Under the pieces are notes generated by a model. That model worked only from the letters and a program-made list of their open reading frames with translations, made no database searches and was not told the origin of the DNA. A stretch of DNA of 64,000 bases, from contig JBHGNT010000007.1 in the NCBI GenBank assembly GCA_043228905.1, positions 17,918,001 to 17,982,000 on the forward strand, read 5' to 3'. Of this stretch, positions 1 through 9,726 are shown in pieces; position 1 is the stretch's first letter; every line of letters starts with the position of its first letter. The position numbers and the translations under genes are program-made. The stretch is from Azolla caroliniana (Eukaryota; Polypodiophyta).

Positions 1-64
1 CCCGTCTAATCCGGCTTGTCCGGTTCTCATTCGGATCCCATCCGGAGGGACCTGTTTCCCAACA
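1..64 (-). repeat. Copia LTR terminus, cut by the window edge
   Basis: The stretch ends in TCCGGAGGGACC...CCAACA. This is the reverse complement of the TGTTaGGa...GGTCCCTCCGGA start shared by the Copia LTRs at 4530, 5781 and 17081. It is therefore the 5' tip of an LTR lying on the minus strand; the rest is outside the window. Confidence 0.6.
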
Positions 65-640
65 ATTAGAAACTTCCATCGAACTATGAGCGTAAAACAC
101 AAGCAATTGGGCTAATATTTGAGTAGCATCATATTGTCTTGCATTCCATGTAGAGGCAAAATATTGTTGAATCTTGAGTACCCAACTTACATATCAAGTC
201 CAAGAACAATTGGATGAGAATGAGTTGCTCCACTAACAAAAAGTTGCATTGCTCATCTTGGGAGAAGATAGTGTCACTAATATGTTGTGGATGGAATAAC
301 TCTAACAATGATGAATAATTAACAATTAATTAGTACTTTGATTAAAGTGGAGAAGGGGTCCTTTGACAATGTAGGGTAGAGAAAGTATTAATTATATTCT
401 CACCCCTTGAGGGTCATTACACTTTTTCTTACATATAGTAGGGAATAAGGAAGAGAACTGGCGATCGAGGGTGCGGAGAAAGACCGGCAGGTTTTAGACA
501 CCGTTGTTTGAAACTCCGGACATTGGAGAATCAAGCGCAGGCGGTGCTTGATCGATCAAAGGCTAGATGCTTCCCGCCGGTGGTGCTTGGGAGTCGGTAT
601 CCCCGAAAGAGTTGTCGGCAAGTCGTTTACGAAAAGGAAG
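65..640. other. Unassigned AT-rich then GC-rich sequence
   Basis: No coding segment, RNA gene or recognisable repeat is visible. Composition changes at about 460 from AT-rich to GC-rich, and the GC-rich part resembles the repeat block that follows. The short antisense frames here have no recognisable motif. Confidence 0.4.
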
Positions 641-1815
641 CCCCACATCTTGCTCAGAGACTCCGGTAGCCGGCAACAAGAGCCGGCGTGAGACCTAGAG
701 AGATGGGAGACGGTGGCGGGCACGCGAGGATAGGGACGACGAGTTTGAGAGAGGCACAGGTGGGTGAGGATAAGGGAAGCCGATCCTTCGATTTCCTCAC
801 ACCGATCCGGAGACTCTAGCAGTTCGGCCAACGTGGCAACGTGAGACCGAGAGAGAAGGACGGTGGCAGCGAGAAACGGGATCCGGAAATGCGATGGGAC
901 CCGGACGAGAACCGGGAGAGTGGCCTTCCAGACAACCGATTTGGAAGGGAGAGAAGTCGGTACAATGGTACTGAGGGACAGGGTGTGGAGCGAGCCACCC
1001 TCTCGACATGCAGAGAGAGACGACCCGAGATAAGGGTCCGAGATACGAAGAGCCCGAGGAGGATCCTTCACACCGGTTCTAGAGACTTCGGCGGTCGGCA
1101 TCGGATCCGACGTAAGACCAAGAGACTGACGGTGACAGTGAGGGGACGAGGGCGGAAGGCAGGGATAGGCCGGTCCTATGGGTCATCTCACACCGGATCT
1201 AGAGACTTCGGCGGTTGGCATCGGATCCGACATAAGACCAAGAGCCTGATAGTGAAGGCAAGAAACGAGACCTGGCTACGCGGAAGACACGAGGAGAGTC
1301 GAGATGGACTCAAACAAAAGACACCCCGAATTTCGGCAAGCAAAGAAATGAAGTCCGGTCCTATGGGATCCTCACGCCGATTCGGAAACTCCGGCTATTC
1401 GGCCAACGTGGCAATGTGAGACCAAGAGAGAAGGTCGGTGGCGGCAGGGAACTGGACTAGGCAATACGAAGTAACGGATCGGGAGTTGTCTAATTGCGAA
1501 ACCCTTACCGACCGGTTATGGTTTCCGAGAGAGCCGGTAAGGGCAAGCACAGGTGGTGTGTCGGGCCGACAAGGCACACCCAGGGTGGAACAAGAGTCGT
1601 GCAAGTGGCCATAGCGGGCCGAATCGGAGCACGACTAAGAGACGACACATGGAGGTGCCGGGAACGCGGTAACGGGTGCGCGGCGGATTGCACGGGTCGG
1701 AGACCGGAAAGGATATATGGGCCGGAGACGGATCCTCCATACCCGCTTCGGAGATCTCGGTGGCTCAGTCAGAGTGGCGACGACTGGCGTGGCAAACCAA
1801 GCCCGAGATGCCAAG
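640..1815. repeat. Six diverged, irregularly spaced copies of a ~80-bp GC-rich unit
   Basis: Copies begin near 645, 783, 1061, 1183, 1368 and 1731. Each reads roughly as GATCCTCACACCG, a GGAGACTCCGGCGG-like stretch, a gap, then GTGAGACCAAGAGAGAAGG and a GGTGGCGG-like tail. Spacing is uneven (about 120 to 365 bp), so this is not a simple satellite. The block occupies the place where gag, protease and most of integrase would lie in Copia-1. Long open frames across it (for example 841-1419) have no family resemblance and I treat them as chance. Confidence 0.55.
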
Positions 1816-1967
1816 CCGGTGGGGGCGAGGGGACGATGGCAAGCAGAAGCCTCCGGACCGGTTGCAGCAGCGCAAGAAGAAAGGAGGGCCAAGCAGGCCA
1901 CTATGGGTGTTCCTCGGACGCAAAGGACACCAATAAGCAGAGAAAGAAGAGCGGTGGTGCCGGGACA

Positions 1968-2718
1968 GAGAGTGTGGACCGGTAAGGAAGTGTCTTACCG
2001 GCATCTGAAGGTTTTCGGGTGTCTCGCTTATGTGCATGTTGCAAAGGACCGGAGAGCAAAGTTGGATCCAAAGTCCCGACCTTGCCTATTCCTCGGATAG
2101 GGCGATGATAAGTTCAGCTACCGATTGTGGGATCCGGTCGACAAGAAGATTTTCCGGAGTCGAGATATTATCTTCATGGAGGACAAGACCCTTGCCAACT
2201 GGGAGTCGGAGAAGAAGATAATGAACTTCGAGTCGACTGGTAAGGATCGGTTCGATGAGATACGGACCTCTCGGCTAAGAGCCGGTTGACACTCAAAGAA
2301 CCGGCCGGTTACGGAGAGGAAACCAAACTGGTAGAAGAAGGAGAGGAAGCAGGAACCGGAATCGGCCAAGATCCCGAATCTGATTCGGATGAAGAACAAA
2401 TAGAGGAGCCGATTGCCGGAAACCAAAGACGTAGATATCCACTCAGAGAGAGAAGGCCCCCCCAGAGATTTCTGGATGCAAAGCGCGTGTTGCTAACCGA
2501 TGAGGGGGAGCTGGAAAGCTTCGAAGAAGCGAGGGAGGACATCCATAGCCACAAGTGGTTAAGTGCCATGCAGGCAAGTTGGATTCCATGCATGAGAACC
2601 ACACGTATGAACTGGTGGAGTTGCCGAAAGGAAAGCCGGCACTCTGGAATAAGTGGTTGTACAAGTTGAAACCGAGAGATGCCAGTAACCCCTCAAGATA
2701 CAAAGCCAGGATCGTGGT
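1968..2718 (+). pseudogene. Copia-1: integrase C-terminal region and RT N-terminus (broken)
   Basis: The DNA from 1968 runs parallel to Copia-2 from about 9096: the frame with the HLKVFGCLAYVHV motif at about 2005-2040 is the classic Copia post-integrase region. The segment with LPKGKPALWNKW at about 2620-2660 is the start of the Copia reverse transcriptase. Stops and frameshifts interrupt it, for example a TAG after CLFLG near 2098. It stops abruptly at 2718, where an LTR in the opposite orientation begins inside the codons for the RT motif KARIVV. Non-functional remnant. Confidence 0.75.
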
Positions 2719-3221
2719 TGAAGTTAAAATCGTTGCCGGCCACAACCGGTTTGCATGTGCGGAATAATAGTCAATCTAATGGAGAAGAAAATACAGAATA
2801 CAGAAACTAAGAATGACAGATTTTAACGTGGAAACCCAAACTGGGAAAAACCACGTGGAGTCCACAAAATCCAAAACGGAACACTATGAGAGAAAGGAAT
2901 ACAATCAGAGATCTCAGAGGCAACGACCTCAAGATCCTGCTTCGCCAACATGCGGCTATTGAGCTCACTCTCTCCCACTTACACTCGTTTACTCTCACGG
3001 TTACGGAGGCCACGACCTCGACAACAGTAACTTTACAAATACAACACCCACTCATAGCATGATTGTCCTAAGTACTTATATACCAATGTAACCTTTCGAC
3101 TATTTACAAGTTTAGCCTTTCCGTGTTGGCTATCTCCACGATTTCCGGTTTCGGCCTCGGCCGAGTTGCTCATCAACACGGTTCTTCTTACTTCCCATCC
3201 AGAGGGACCTGCTTCCTAACA
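2719..3221 (-). mobile_element. Copia-type LTR, inverted, inside Copia-1 RT
   Basis: The right end (CCTAACA) is the reverse complement of TGTTAGG, the LTR start of this family. The body carries the inverted counterparts of motifs in the other LTRs: the ACGTGGAAAcCCaAA-GGGAAAAACCACG stretch and the CGGCCACAACCG / GCGGAATAAT end. It differs enough from the other LTRs to be a different subfamily. It is not a solo LTR, because a polypurine-tract segment in the same orientation follows directly at 3222. Confidence 0.65.
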
Positions 3222-3285
3222 AACTCCCCCTTCACTCCGGCATGGGATGTCTCACTAGTCTGATCCGCTTCCTACATGCATCTAG
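3222..3285 (-). mobile_element. 3' internal tail (polypurine tract) of an inverted Copia element
   Basis: Read on the minus strand this is the GCTAGATGCATGTAGGAAG...GAAGGGGGAGTT tail that precedes the 3' LTR in Copia-1 (4465-4529) and Copia-2 (17012-17080). Only about 64 bp remain. At 3285/3286 it joins directly to Copia-1 RT sequence on the plus strand, so most of the inverted element was deleted together with about 30 RT codons. Confidence 0.7.
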
Positions 3286-4529
3286 CATGGACCTCGAGGT
3301 AGAGCAGTTAGATGTGAAGACGATGTTCCTCCACGACGACCTCGAAGAGGAGATCTACATGCAGCAACCATAGCACCTGGTTTGCCAGTTGAAGACGAGC
3401 CTCTACGGTTTGAAGCAGGCTCCCTGGCAATGGTACCGGAAGTTCGACTCCTTCATGACTGATCAAGGGTACCACAAGACGCAGGCAGATCATTGTGTAT
3501 TTGTGAAGAAGTTCGAAGATGGAGACTTCCTGATACTCCTCCTGTACGTGGACGACATGTTGATCGTCAGACGAGACCAAGTCAAGATACGAATGTTGAA
3601 GAAGGCCCTGAACCGGACATTCTGAATGAAAGACTTGGGTTCGGCAAGACAGATACTGGTGATGCATATCATCCAGGACCGGTCAACGAAGTAATGTGGC
3701 TGTCACTGGAGAAGTACGTGACAAAGGTGCTTCAGCGGTTCAACATGTCAGATGCGAAATGGGTCAGATTGACACTCTTGACAAACTGTAGGTTATCCGG
3801 TAAGCAAAGCCCGAAGACGATGGTAGATAAGGCAGATATGATGAAGATACCATATGCCTCTACCATCGGGAGCTTAATGTACACAATGGTGTGTACCCGA
3901 CCGGATATCGGATATGCAGTCGGAGTGGTGAGCCGGTTCATGAGCAATCCCGACAAGGAGCATTGGAATGCGGTAAAATGGATACTCTGGTACTTGAAAG
4001 GCACCTCAAGTACGTGTCTCCAATTCGGCTTCGGTAAACCCCAACTTGATGGCTTCACCGATTCAGATATGTCGGCTGATGTGGACCAGTCGATCAACAT
4101 CTGGATACGTCATGACATATGCAGGGGGAGCTGTTTCGTGGCAGTTGAGGCTGCAGAAGACGGTTGCGTTGTCAACCACGGAAGCGGAGTACATGGCAGC
4201 TGTGGAAGGCGGCAAGGAAATATTGTGGATGAAGGACTTCATCGGAGAGCTAGGGATCCGACAAGAGGAATACCAGCTCTACTGCAACAATCAAAGTGCC
4301 ATCCACCTTGCAAAGAACGCAGCATACCATTCTAGAACGAAGCACATCCAACGCAGGTACCGTTGGATCCGGGAGCGAGTTGAAGATTGAGAGTTCGTGC
4401 TGATGAAGATCCACACGGAGGAGAATGGGTCAGATATGCTGACCAAAGTAATGACACCTAAGAAGCTAGATGCATGCATGAAGAGGATTGGATTGACGAG
4501 GCATCCCATGCCGGAGTGAAGGGGGAGTT
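3286..4529 (+). pseudogene. Copia-1: reverse transcriptase and RNase H remnant
   Basis: The RT segment has SLYGLKQAPWQWYRKFD (about 3398-3448) and an intact catalytic YVDD (3546-3557). This is followed by the Copia RNase H region: GSLMYTMVCTRPDIGYAVG at about 3870-3925, TTEAEYMAAVEGGKEILWMKD at about 4178-4240 and an HLAKN motif near 4305. Frameshifts and stops, such as TAG at 3373 and TGA after 3622, break the frame. Compared with Copia-2 it lacks about a dozen codons before SLYGLKQ. The purine-rich GAAGGGGGAGTT at 4518-4529 is the polypurine tract. Confidence 0.85.
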
Positions 4530-5056
4530 TGTTAGGATTTCGGTCCGTCCGGATAGGATATGAGTACCCGGCAACTCAGAGCCGGTGAGAACCTCTCACC
4601 GGATGAAGGGACATAGATGTAAATATGTTTCTGCTAGCCCATTGTGGCTATATTTGTAAATAGCCCGAAACTCATATTAGTATAAATATGACCTAGGGCA
4701 AACATTATTATGATGTTGGTCATATACTTGGTGTAACTGATGTACAGAGCGTAACAGAGAGAGAGAGAGAGAGCGATACCGAGCGTGTCTCTGTTGTAAC
4801 TGCCGTCAGGCAAAGATTGAGAGCACGAGGTCGTTGCCTCTGTGCTCCTCCTATTGTATTCCCCCTACATAGTGATAGTTGGAGCTAGTGGGCTCCCGTG
4901 GTTTTTCCTGTTTAGGGTTTTCCACGTAAACATCCTGTGTACTTTCTCTTTCTCAATTGTTTGTGTGTATATGTGCATTTCTTCCTATTCCCATCTTTCT
5001 AGGGTTGATCCTAAGACTCGGTTGTCGCCGAGTAATATTCCACATATTTCTTGTCA
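4530..5056 (+). repeat. 3' LTR of Copia-1
   Basis: It runs TGTTAGG...TTGTCA and directly follows the polypurine tract. It contains a TATA-type AGTATAAATATGACC near 4678, a GA microsatellite at about 4758-4775 and the same R/U5 text as the other Copia LTRs (GTGGGCTCCCGTGGTTTTTCC). Length 527 bp. It lacks the extra 39-bp tandem units seen in the Copia-2 5' LTR. Confidence 0.85.
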
Positions 5057-5159
5057 TAAACCAGTGCGTAGATTGGGTGCGTAAACCAGGCCCGCAACGA
5101 GAGGCTGTAGCGGAGAGTAAACCGGGAATCTGTGGGAAAGATATTCCGTAGAGGAATAT

Positions 5160-5440
5160 ATTTTGGGAGTCAGTGTAAGGGCTCATTGATGAGCATTGAA
5201 GTACGTGTCAGTACTTATGTCAGTCTGTATGGACTTGTATAAAAGTGCTCTCAGAGCACATCCTATGTACAGAGTGTTATTATTTCGGAATAGAGTTTTT
5301 TGTGTTCTGCTGTCTTTGTCTCTCCCGCGTATGCTGTGTTGATTAAACTCTCCATTAAACCTTCCTCATCTTCCTTGTCTTTTGTCTATTGTTAGCCGGT
5401 TGTGTCTGTTAAGCTTCTGCACGTATTCTTTTGCATCTTG
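5160..5440 (+). repeat. LTR fragment of the Copia-3 family
   Basis: The stretch GGGAGTCAGTG...TATAAAAGTGCTCTCAGAGCACA...GTCTCTCCCGCGTATGCTGTG is the reverse complement of 26880-27120. It holds a TATA box (TATAAAAG near 5238) and the R/U5 part of that LTR. It is partial; the 5' part (about 5057-5160) does not match the other copy. Confidence 0.6.
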
Positions 5441-5449
5441 CTATGCTAC

Positions 5450-5780
5450 CTACTTTGAAGACGCAAATAAAGTTGATGGTATCAGGAGAGATTCCCTCGT
5501 TTTGCATCGTTTCGAAGCTTTTAAAGCTTCATAAACTCGGCCTTCTTGTGCATAACCTAAAATTAACGCATTCCACGATATAACATTTCGGGTTTGGAAC
5601 TTTTCTAGCACTTTTTGTGCTTTCAAAAGAGCACCACATTTAGCATACATGCTGATCAAATCGGTTGCTAGATACGGGCTTTTTTCAAGCAACCCTTTTC
5701 TCACAATATATGCATGTATTCTATAACCTTCACAAAGATCCTTCCTCTGAGCACAAACTTTGAGAAATGCCACAACATTG
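5450..5780 (-). pseudogene. PPR-repeat protein fragment
   Basis: The antisense frame from 5780 to 5450 reads as plant PLS-type pentatricopeptide repeats: AFLKVCAQ, then GYRIHAYIVRKGL, then LISMYAKCGALLKAQKVLEKF, then NVISWNALILGYAQEGRVYEAL. PPR proteins bind organelle transcripts and function in editing or processing. Only about 105 residues survive, with no organelle transit peptide and no E/DYW domain. The Copia-2 insertion cuts the frame at its 5' side: the CATTG target duplication at 5776-5780 lies within it. Pseudogene or retrocopy debris. Confidence 0.75.
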
Positions 5781-6509
5781 TGTTAGGATTTCAGTCCCTC
5801 CGGATGGGATATGAGTACCCGACAACGCAGACCCGGTGAGAGCCGGATGATGAGTCCCCGGCAACTCAGACCCGGTGAGAACCAGATGATGAGTACCCGG
5901 CAAGGAAGACCCGGTGAGAACAAGATGATGAGTACCCGACAAGGAAGACCCGGTGAGAACAGGATGATGAGTACCCGACAAGGAAGACCCGGTGAGAACC
6001 GGATGACGTAGGCCTAGTGAGAACCTCTCACCGGATGAAGGGACATAGATGTAAATATGTTTCTGTTAGCCCATTGTGGCTATATTTGTAAATAGCCCGA
6101 AAGTCATATTAGTATAAATATGACCTAGGGCAAACACTATTTAGTGTGTGGTTGCAAATCATCGTAAGAGTAATTTGGTGTAACTGTTGTATAGAGCGTA
6201 ACAGAGAGAGAGAGAGCTCGACCTTGACCAATCTCTGTTGTAACCGCCTGTTGGCGAAGATTGAAAGCACGAGGTCGTTGCCTATGTGACTTATTACTGT
6301 AATCTTTACATAGTGATAGTTTGGAGTCTGTGGGCTCCCGTGGTTTTTCCCCTATTAGAGTTTTTCCACACAAACATAATGTGTACTCTCTTTCAGTGTT
6401 TTGTGTATACGTGCATCTATCTCCACATTCCCATTTCTGTGATTGTAATTCTCAACGAAGTGATCGAAGACTCGGTTGTGGCCAAGCATTATTCCGCATA
6501 TTCTCTTCA
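5781..6509 (+). repeat. 5' LTR of Copia-2
   Basis: TGTTAGG...CTCTTCA, 729 bp, longer than the Copia-1 LTR because of five 39-bp units near its start. A TATA-type AGTATAAATATGACC lies near 6112, followed by a GA microsatellite near 6203. The 3' LTR copy is split into 17081-17260 and 23030-23470 by Gypsy-2. Confidence 0.85.
5813..6007 (+). repeat. 39-bp minisatellite, five copies, inside the LTR
   Basis: The GAGTaCCCG motif recurs at 5813, 5852, 5891, 5930 and 5969, exactly 39 bp apart, with a few mismatches per copy (GACCCGGTGAGAACnnGATGAT). It lies in U3. The period is a multiple of three, which opens a meaningless repetitive frame (STRQGRPGENRM-like). Confidence 0.9.
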
Positions 6510-6512
6510 ATA

Positions 6513-6524
6513 TGATATCAGAGA
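6513..6524 (+). promoter_or_regulatory. Primer-binding site of Copia-2 (initiator tRNA-Met type, mutated)
   Basis: TGATATCAGAGA starts 3 nt after the LTR. It is close to TGGTATCAGAGC, the usual plant PBS complementary to initiator tRNA-Met. It overlaps the likely gag ATG at 6512. Confidence 0.65.
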
Positions 6525-6935
6525 AGGCAACAAAGAAGATGGAAGAATCTTACGGCGGCATGTTCAAGCTCACCAGCTGCAACTACTCAGTGTGGAAGTC
6601 GAAGATAAGGGACATGCTGGTGGTTAAAGATCTTTGGTTGCCAATTCAGTTCGGGGACAAGAGACCGGATAAGATCGACGCCACGGTGTGGGAGGTGATG
6701 CACATGAAGTCGACGACATACATCCGGTGCTTCATCGACATGAGCCTGTACAACAACTTCAACGAAGAGATCAAGGCTCATGAACTCTGGGAGAAGATCA
6801 ACATCATGTTCCAAAACAAGAATGCCGTTAATCGGGTTTCGATATTTCGGAAGCTAGTGAGGCTCCGGTACCAAGAAGGCTCCAGTATGCGGATACACCA
6901 AGCAACCTCGTTGGAAGTACCTCTCGCCGATGAGG

Positions 6936-7223
6936 TGATAGAAATATGCGGAATAATGCTCGGCCACAACCGAGTCTTAGGATCAACCACAGAAAGATGG
7001 GAATAGGAAGAAATGCATGTATACACACAAACAATAGAGGAAGAGAAAGTACACAGGATGTTAACGTGGAAAACCCTAAACGGGAAAAACCACGGGAGTC
7101 CACAAACTCCAACTCTCACTATGCAAGGAGAATACAACAGGGGAAGATAGAGGCAATGACCTTGTGCTCACAATCTTCGCCTGGCAGTGGTTACAACAGA
7201 GACTCACTCTCTCTCACTCTCAC

Positions 7224-7261
<38 letters not shown>

Positions 7262-7582
7262 GTCTGCTACGCTCTGTACAACATTTACACCAATAACTCT
7301 ATACAAAATAATGACAACACTCTAATACTGTTTGCCCTAGGTCTAATACTTTATACTAATATGAATTTCAACGTATTTACAAATATAGCCCCAGTGGGCT
7401 CTTCGGAACATATTTACATATATGTCCCTTCATCCGGTGACAGGTTCTCACCGGGCCTACAACATCTGATTCTCACCGGGTCTTCCTTGCCGGGTACTCG
7501 TCATCCGGTTCTTACCGGGCCTTCATCATTCGGTTCTCATCGGGCCTTCATCATACCATCCGGAGGGACCGAAATACTAACA
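6936..7582 (-). mobile_element. Solo Copia LTR inserted in Copia-2 gag
   Basis: TGATAGAAATATGCGG...ATACTAACA, 647 bp, is the reverse complement of a family LTR. It is flanked by TGAGG at 6931-6935 and 7583-7587, which shows a genuine insertion followed by LTR-LTR recombination. It carries a long CT microsatellite near 7196-7258 and, near 7430-7560, inverted degenerate versions of the CCCGGTGAGAAC repeat unit. Confidence 0.9.
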
Positions 7583-8023
7583 TGAGGTACTTGCTTTACT
7601 CCTGCTCGGTTCCGTCCCGGATAGCTGGGAGATGTTAGTTCTCACTTTGGGCAACCCTAGGCCGGAAGGAAAACAGTTATCCTAGCAAGATTCAAGTCGA
7701 GCTTGCTAGATGAGGAGGTGCGTCGGAAAGACAAGGATACGAGCTCCGACTCCAAAGCGCTCCTTACCGAATCGGAACGCGGAAGACAAAGGAATCAGAG
7801 TCCCTAGAACCGGGAAAAGTTGGGGACACGGTCAAAGTCAAGGGGGAGGCCCACTTGCTTCTATTGCGGCAACCCGGGGCACTTCTAGAAGAACTATCGG
7901 CATTTCTAGAAAGACAAGGGAACCGACAATACCGATTCGAAGAAGTCACCGGACCGAAACGGTTCGGATCGGTGAGGACCAGACCAGAAGGGAACAACAA
8001 CAATTGCGGCAAGTGAAGAGGAG

Positions 8024-8700
8024 TTGATGCTCATCACCGAGGAGAGTGAGTTGAACCTTGCCATCGAGGAGACAATGTGGGTTGTCGACTTCGGAGCGTC
8101 GTTCCACCTTACCCCGGATCGGAAATGCTTCTCATCCTGCACAACTGGTGAGCACGACTGTGTCCGGATGGGGAATGAAGGGGCATGTCGAATTATCGGC
8201 ATGGGAGATGTGTTGTTGACGACATCAACCGGATGCAAGTTGCTGTTGAAGGATGTTCGACATGTTCCGGAGGTTCGACAGAACCTGATATCAGCCAGTC
8301 GACTAGATGATGAAGGCTACACAGGTAGCATCCGGAACGGTGTCATGAAGTTCTACAAAGGGAGCTTAATAGTGGCTCGACCCCGGAAGGTCAACACACT
8401 GTACTTGATGAATGCCTGGAAATGCTGAGAAAAAGTGAACGTAGCATCCGACATTGACAGTGTGTTGTGGCACAAAAGACTGTGTCACATGAGTGAGAAG
8501 GGGATGAAGACGCTTACCGAAGACAACCTCATTCCGGTGAAGGACGTGCAACTTGAGAAGTGCACCGATTGCCTTGCCGGCAAGCTAAACCGAACCTCCT
8601 TCTGATCAAGACCACCGATGAGACGGAATGCACCACTAGAGCTGATGCATACCGATGAGTGTCAAATGGACACGAAGTCACATGCTGGATCGTAGTACTT
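8024..8700 (+). pseudogene. Copia-2 protease and GAG-pre-integrase region
   Basis: The frame around 8074-8130 gives WVVDFGASFHLTPDRKCF, the Copia aspartic-protease active site, in which the family DSG triplet has become DFG (8097-8105). Then come VPEVRQNLISASRLDDEGY and, after a stop near 8426, the pre-integrase zinc region (HKRLCHMSEKGMK-like near 8470). The serine-to-phenylalanine change plus stops make it inactive. Confidence 0.8.
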
Positions 8701-8701
8701 C

Positions 8702-9720
8702 GTGACGTTCATAGATGACCATAGCCGGAAGTTGTGGGTCTCGCCGCTGAAGACGAAGGATCAAGTGTTATTCGTCTTCAAGGAGCTCCACACGAGAGTG
8801 GAAAGAGAAATCGGTCGGATGCTGAAGGCGGTTCGAGCAGATAAGGGAGGAGAAAACCTAGGGCAGTTCGAGGAGTACTGCCACTCGAAGGAAATCCGGC
8901 TCGAATTTACGGTGCCGAAGACGCCAGAACTCAATGGGCTAGCCAAGAGGATGAACTGGACCATAATGGCGACGATCCGGAGTATGCTAGCACATGCCAA
9001 GTTACCCAAGACGTTTTGGGCTGAGGCGCTGACGACAGCGACATACGTGATAAATAGATCACCCTCAGTACCCTTGGACGGAGACATGCCATAGAGAGTG
9101 TGGACCGGTAAGGAAGTGTCTTACCGGCATCTGAAGGTGTTCGGGTGTCTCGCTTACGTGCATGTGGCAAAGGACCAGAGAGAAAAGTTGGATCCAAAGA
9201 CTTGGCCTTGCATATTCCTCGGATATGGCGATGATGAGTTCGGTTACAAAGTGTGGGACCCCGTTGACAAGAAGGTGTTCAAGAGTCGAGATATTATCTT
9301 CATAGAGGACAAGACCCTTGTTGACTGGGAGTCGGAGAAGAAGATAATGAACTCCGAGTCGACCGGTAAGGATCGGTTCGATGAGATTCGGACTTACCCG
9401 GCTAAGAGCCGGTTAACACTCGAAGAACCATCCAGTTACGGTGAGGATATCGAACTGGCAGAAGAAGAAGAAGAGGAAGCTTGAACTAGAACCGGCCAAG
9501 ATCCCGAATCAGATTTGGATGAAGAACAGACGCAGGAGCCGGTTGGAGATATCCTCTCAGAGAGAGAAGCCCCCCCTGGGGATTTCCGGATCCAGAGCAT
9601 GTGTTGCTAACCAATGAGGGGGAGCTGGAAAGCTTCGAAGAAGCGAGGGAGGACACCCATAGCCGCAAGTGGTTAAGTGCCATGTAGGACGAGATGGATT
9701 CCCTGCATGAGAACCACACA
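8702..9720 (+). pseudogene. Copia-2 integrase (rve core and C-terminal part)
   Basis: FIDDHSRKLWV at about 8708-8740 and the VRADKGGEN segment near 8840 supply the DD part of the integrase triad. The PKTPELNGLAKRMNWT segment is the region of the catalytic glutamate, where family members usually have NGxAERMN; here it is NGLAKRMN, so the catalytic E is lost. HLKVFGCLAYVHV follows at about 9125. A stop at 9094 and others break the frame. Confidence 0.8.
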
Positions 9721-9726
9721 TATTAA

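Larger units (their letters stand above)
6512..8020 (+). pseudogene. Copia-2 gag, split by a solo LTR
   Basis: The frame from the ATG at 6512 shows the Copia gag pattern: FKLTSCNYSVWKSKIRDML (about 6566-6622), then LWEKINIMFQNKN. It is interrupted at 6935 by a solo LTR and resumes at 7583 with EVLALLLLGSVPDSWEML, as expected for Copia gag. A frameshift follows near 7675. A zinc knuckle is recognisable near 7852-7895 (CFYCGNPGHF) but has an in-frame stop and its last cysteine is replaced by tyrosine. Gag would form the virus-like particle; this copy cannot. Confidence 0.8.

Noticed and set aside
841-1985. Long plus-strand open frames (192 and 163 codons) in the GC-rich block
   Set aside because: Composition is R/G-rich, frames overlap on both strands, and they run across the repeat units without any family motif.
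5813-6007. Regular direct repeats that could suggest a CRISPR array
   Set aside because: The repeats are head-to-tail 39-bp units without unique spacers and lie inside a retrotransposon LTR in plant nuclear DNA.
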